Origin: VBKO01 sp036393835
GTDB lineage: Bacteria; Myxococcota; Myxococcia; Myxococcales; 40CM-4-68-19
NCBI GenBank assembly: GCA_036393835.1
Contig: DASWGI010000246.1
Location: 1 to 9,348, forward strand
Direction of reading: 5' to 3'
DNA length: 9,348 nt
Shown here in pieces: positions 8,055 to 9,348 of this stretch. The translations under genes were made by a program, and so were the position numbers. The notes under the pieces were generated by a model. The model had not been told where the DNA came from. It ran no database searches and saw nothing but the letters and a program-made list of their open reading frames with translations. The stretch's first letter is position 1, and each line of letters opens with the position of its first letter.

Positions 8055-9348
8055 ATGTTCGGCGGTGCGCAGGGCCGCCGTCGCGGCCCCTGGAGGGGCG
8101 TGTTGCAGGCGAGCGTCTCGGGACCGGTGAACCTCTCGCAGCCCGCGCGCGACTGGCAGGCGCGGCGCATCGGCCAGGTCGCCTTCGGCGCGACGGTGCT
8201 CTTCCTCGCGCAGCTCTACCTCGCGCCCGCGCAGTGGTTCCCCGTGACCGAGCCGTTGCGGCTCGCGCTGGTGCTCTCCGGCATCGCGCTCTCCGGCATC
8301 GCCCTGCACCGGCTGATCACCAACAAGCCGCTCTGGTTGGGATTTCGCTCCGCGCTGCTGGCCGTCTACTGCGGGACTGCGCTGCTCTCTCCCAGCTGGT
8401 CCATCGACCGCGCGCTGTCGGTGTCCGGCGCGCTCGAGGTCGTCAAGCACTTCCTCTTCTTCGCCGCGATGGTGAACACGGTCACCACGCCCCGGCGCAT
8501 CCGGATCGCGATGCTCGTGTACGCGGCCGCGTCCATCGTTCCCGGCTGGGGCACCTTCTGGAACTGGTGGCACGACGAGCTGCTCGTGGAAGGCTTCCGC
8601 GGCCGCTGGCTCGGCGTCATGGCCGACCCGAACCACGACTGCATGGCGCTGGTCGGGGCGGTGCCGATCTTGCTCTACTTCGCCGCGCACGGGCCGGGGC
8701 TGTGGCGCCGGATCGTCGGCGCCGGGGGCGTGACTGCGGTGCTGATGGGCATCGTCGCGACGCACTCGCGCGGCGGATCGCTGGGCCTCCTCGCCGCGGT
8801 CCTGGTCTGGGGGATGATGTCGAAGCGCAAGGCGCTCGCGGGGGCGCTCACGCTGGTGGCCGCGGCGGGCGTGCTGCTCTTCGCGCCCAGCACCTTCTGG
8901 CAGCGCAACGAGACGATCTCCCAGTTCGAAGAGGACGTCTCGGTCCAGGGGCGCCTGCAGGCGTGGCAGGTCGCGGCGCGCATCTTCAAGGAGCGGCCGC
9001 TGCTCGGCGTGGGCGAGTCGGCGTTCCTCACCGCGTGGAAGCAGTACGCGCCGATCGACGATCCGGTCGAGCACCCGTACGTCGCGCACAACCTCGAGCT
9101 GGAGGTGCTCGGGCAGCTGGGGATCGTGGGCCTCTTCGGGATGCTGGGGTTCATCGCCTGCGCGCTCTGGTCGGCTTGGCGTGCGCGCAACGGCGAGATG
9201 AGCCACGAGTCCCGCGCCCTCTTCGCGTCGCTGGTCGGATACCTCGTCTGCCAGCAGTTCTCGGGGTACTCGCTCTCGTGGTTCCTGTACGCGCTGTGCG
9301 CCTTCGCCTCCTGCATCGATCGTTACGGCGGGCGCCGAAAGGCAGAGG
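8055..9348 (+). CDS. O-antigen ligase / Wzy-type polysaccharide polymerase (3' end cut)
   Basis: The frame is open from 8055 to the window edge (at least 431 residues), so the C-terminus is missing; the family is usually about 400-460 residues, so little is lost. It is a polytopic inner-membrane protein with about ten hydrophobic segments and the Wzy_C/O-antigen ligase signature. T236-H-S-R239-G-G opens the conserved segment. A periplasmic loop holds G299-R300-LQAW and the PLLGVGESAF motif, and A344-H345-N346 with LELEVLGQLGIVGL precedes the last helices. Such enzymes polymerise repeat units or ligate glycan to lipid A core in the periplasm, using these Arg and His residues. Three starts compete. 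ATG 8055 has GAGG 7 bases upstream. GTG 8100 and TTG 8103 follow a stronger GGAGGGG at 8092-8098. ATG is taken here with moderate certainty. The gene is divergent from the glycosidase/flippase unit. Ligase versus polymerase cannot be decided from sequence alone. Confidence 0.85.
   Translation, partial: MFGGAQGRRRGPWRGVLQASVSGPVNLSQPARDWQARRIGQVAFGATVLFLAQLYLAPAQWFPVTEPLRLALVLSGIALSGIALHRLITNKPLWLGFRSALLAVYCGTALLSPSWSIDRALSVSGALEVVKHFLFFAAMVNTVTTPRRIRIAMLVYAAASIVPGWGTFWNWWHDELLVEGFRGRWLGVMADPNHDCMALVGAVPILLYFAAHGPGLWRRIVGAGGVTAVLMGIVATHSRGGSLGLLAAVLVWGMMSKRKALAGALTLVAAAGVLLFAPSTFWQRNETISQFEEDVSVQGRLQAWQVAARIFKERPLLGVGESAFLTAWKQYAPIDDPVEHPYVAHNLELEVLGQLGIVGLFGMLGFIACALWSAWRARNGEMSHESRALFASLVGYLVCQQFSGYSLSWFLYALCAFASCIDRYGGRRKAE
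8072..8089 (+). repeat. GC hairpin just before an alternative ribosome binding site
   Basis: GGGCCGC at 8072-8078 and GCGGCCC at 8083-8089 form a perfect 7-bp stem with a CGTC loop. CCCC (8087-8090) can instead pair with GGGG (8095-8098) around TGGA and cover the GGAGGGG site. The two hairpins share bases and exclude each other. If translation starts at 8055, this is coding sequence and the structure is incidental. Confidence 0.4.

Noticed and set aside
7803..9206. Long open frame on - opposite the polymerase/ligase gene
   Set aside because: The + strand frame from 8055 has clear membrane helices and Wzy_C motifs and was easy to miss only because it has no stop before the window end. The minus frame is its shadow.

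Overview
The window is GC-rich bacterial chromosome, with third codon positions almost all G or C. The best taxonomic clue is the tail of the large secreted protein at 5713-7578. It has a Gly-Gly-Cys-Ser-Ser-Ser-Gly motif, a short hydrophobic segment and an Arg cluster at the extreme C-terminus, which is the MYXO-CTERM sorting signal of Myxococcota. A DksA-like protein starting VNQKDL and frequent GTG/TTG starts fit this, so I read it as a myxobacterial (Myxococcota) chromosome. The genus cannot be fixed from the sequence.

Left part (1-2862), mostly housekeeping: a TraR/DksA-family transcription factor on + (128-490) lies behind a good sigma70-type promoter (4-32). It converges, with a 6-bp gap, on an exported alpha/beta hydrolase on - (497-1561). 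Upstream of that, on the same strand, is a rhodanese plus MoeB/ThiF-type adenylyltransferase fusion (1672-2862) that activates a ubiquitin-like sulfur carrier.

Right part (2995-9348), a cell-surface polysaccharide locus: a GT-B family 4 glycosyltransferase on + (2995-4122) converges on a Wzx-type flippase on - (4138-5613). The flippase sits 99 bp downstream of, and probably in one transcription unit with, a DUF4091/GH123-like surface glycosidase carrying the MYXO-CTERM tail (5713-7578). A 476-bp divergent intergenic region separates that pair from an O-antigen ligase/Wzy-type polymerase on + (from about 8055), which is cut by the window end. Together these look like assembly (glycosyltransferase), export (flippase), polymerisation or ligation (Wzy/ligase) and extracellular trimming or degradation (the glycosidase) of one glycan. 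No priming transferase, outer-membrane exporter or chain-length regulator is visible, so the locus probably continues to the right.

The most interesting non-coding signal is a two-tier inverted repeat in the 5' leader of the glycosidase gene, ending just before its ribosome binding site. The divergent region also holds a sigma54-like -24/-12 element facing the polymerase gene, and nested GC hairpins near the polymerase start. I see no tRNA, rRNA, CRISPR array or insertion sequence.
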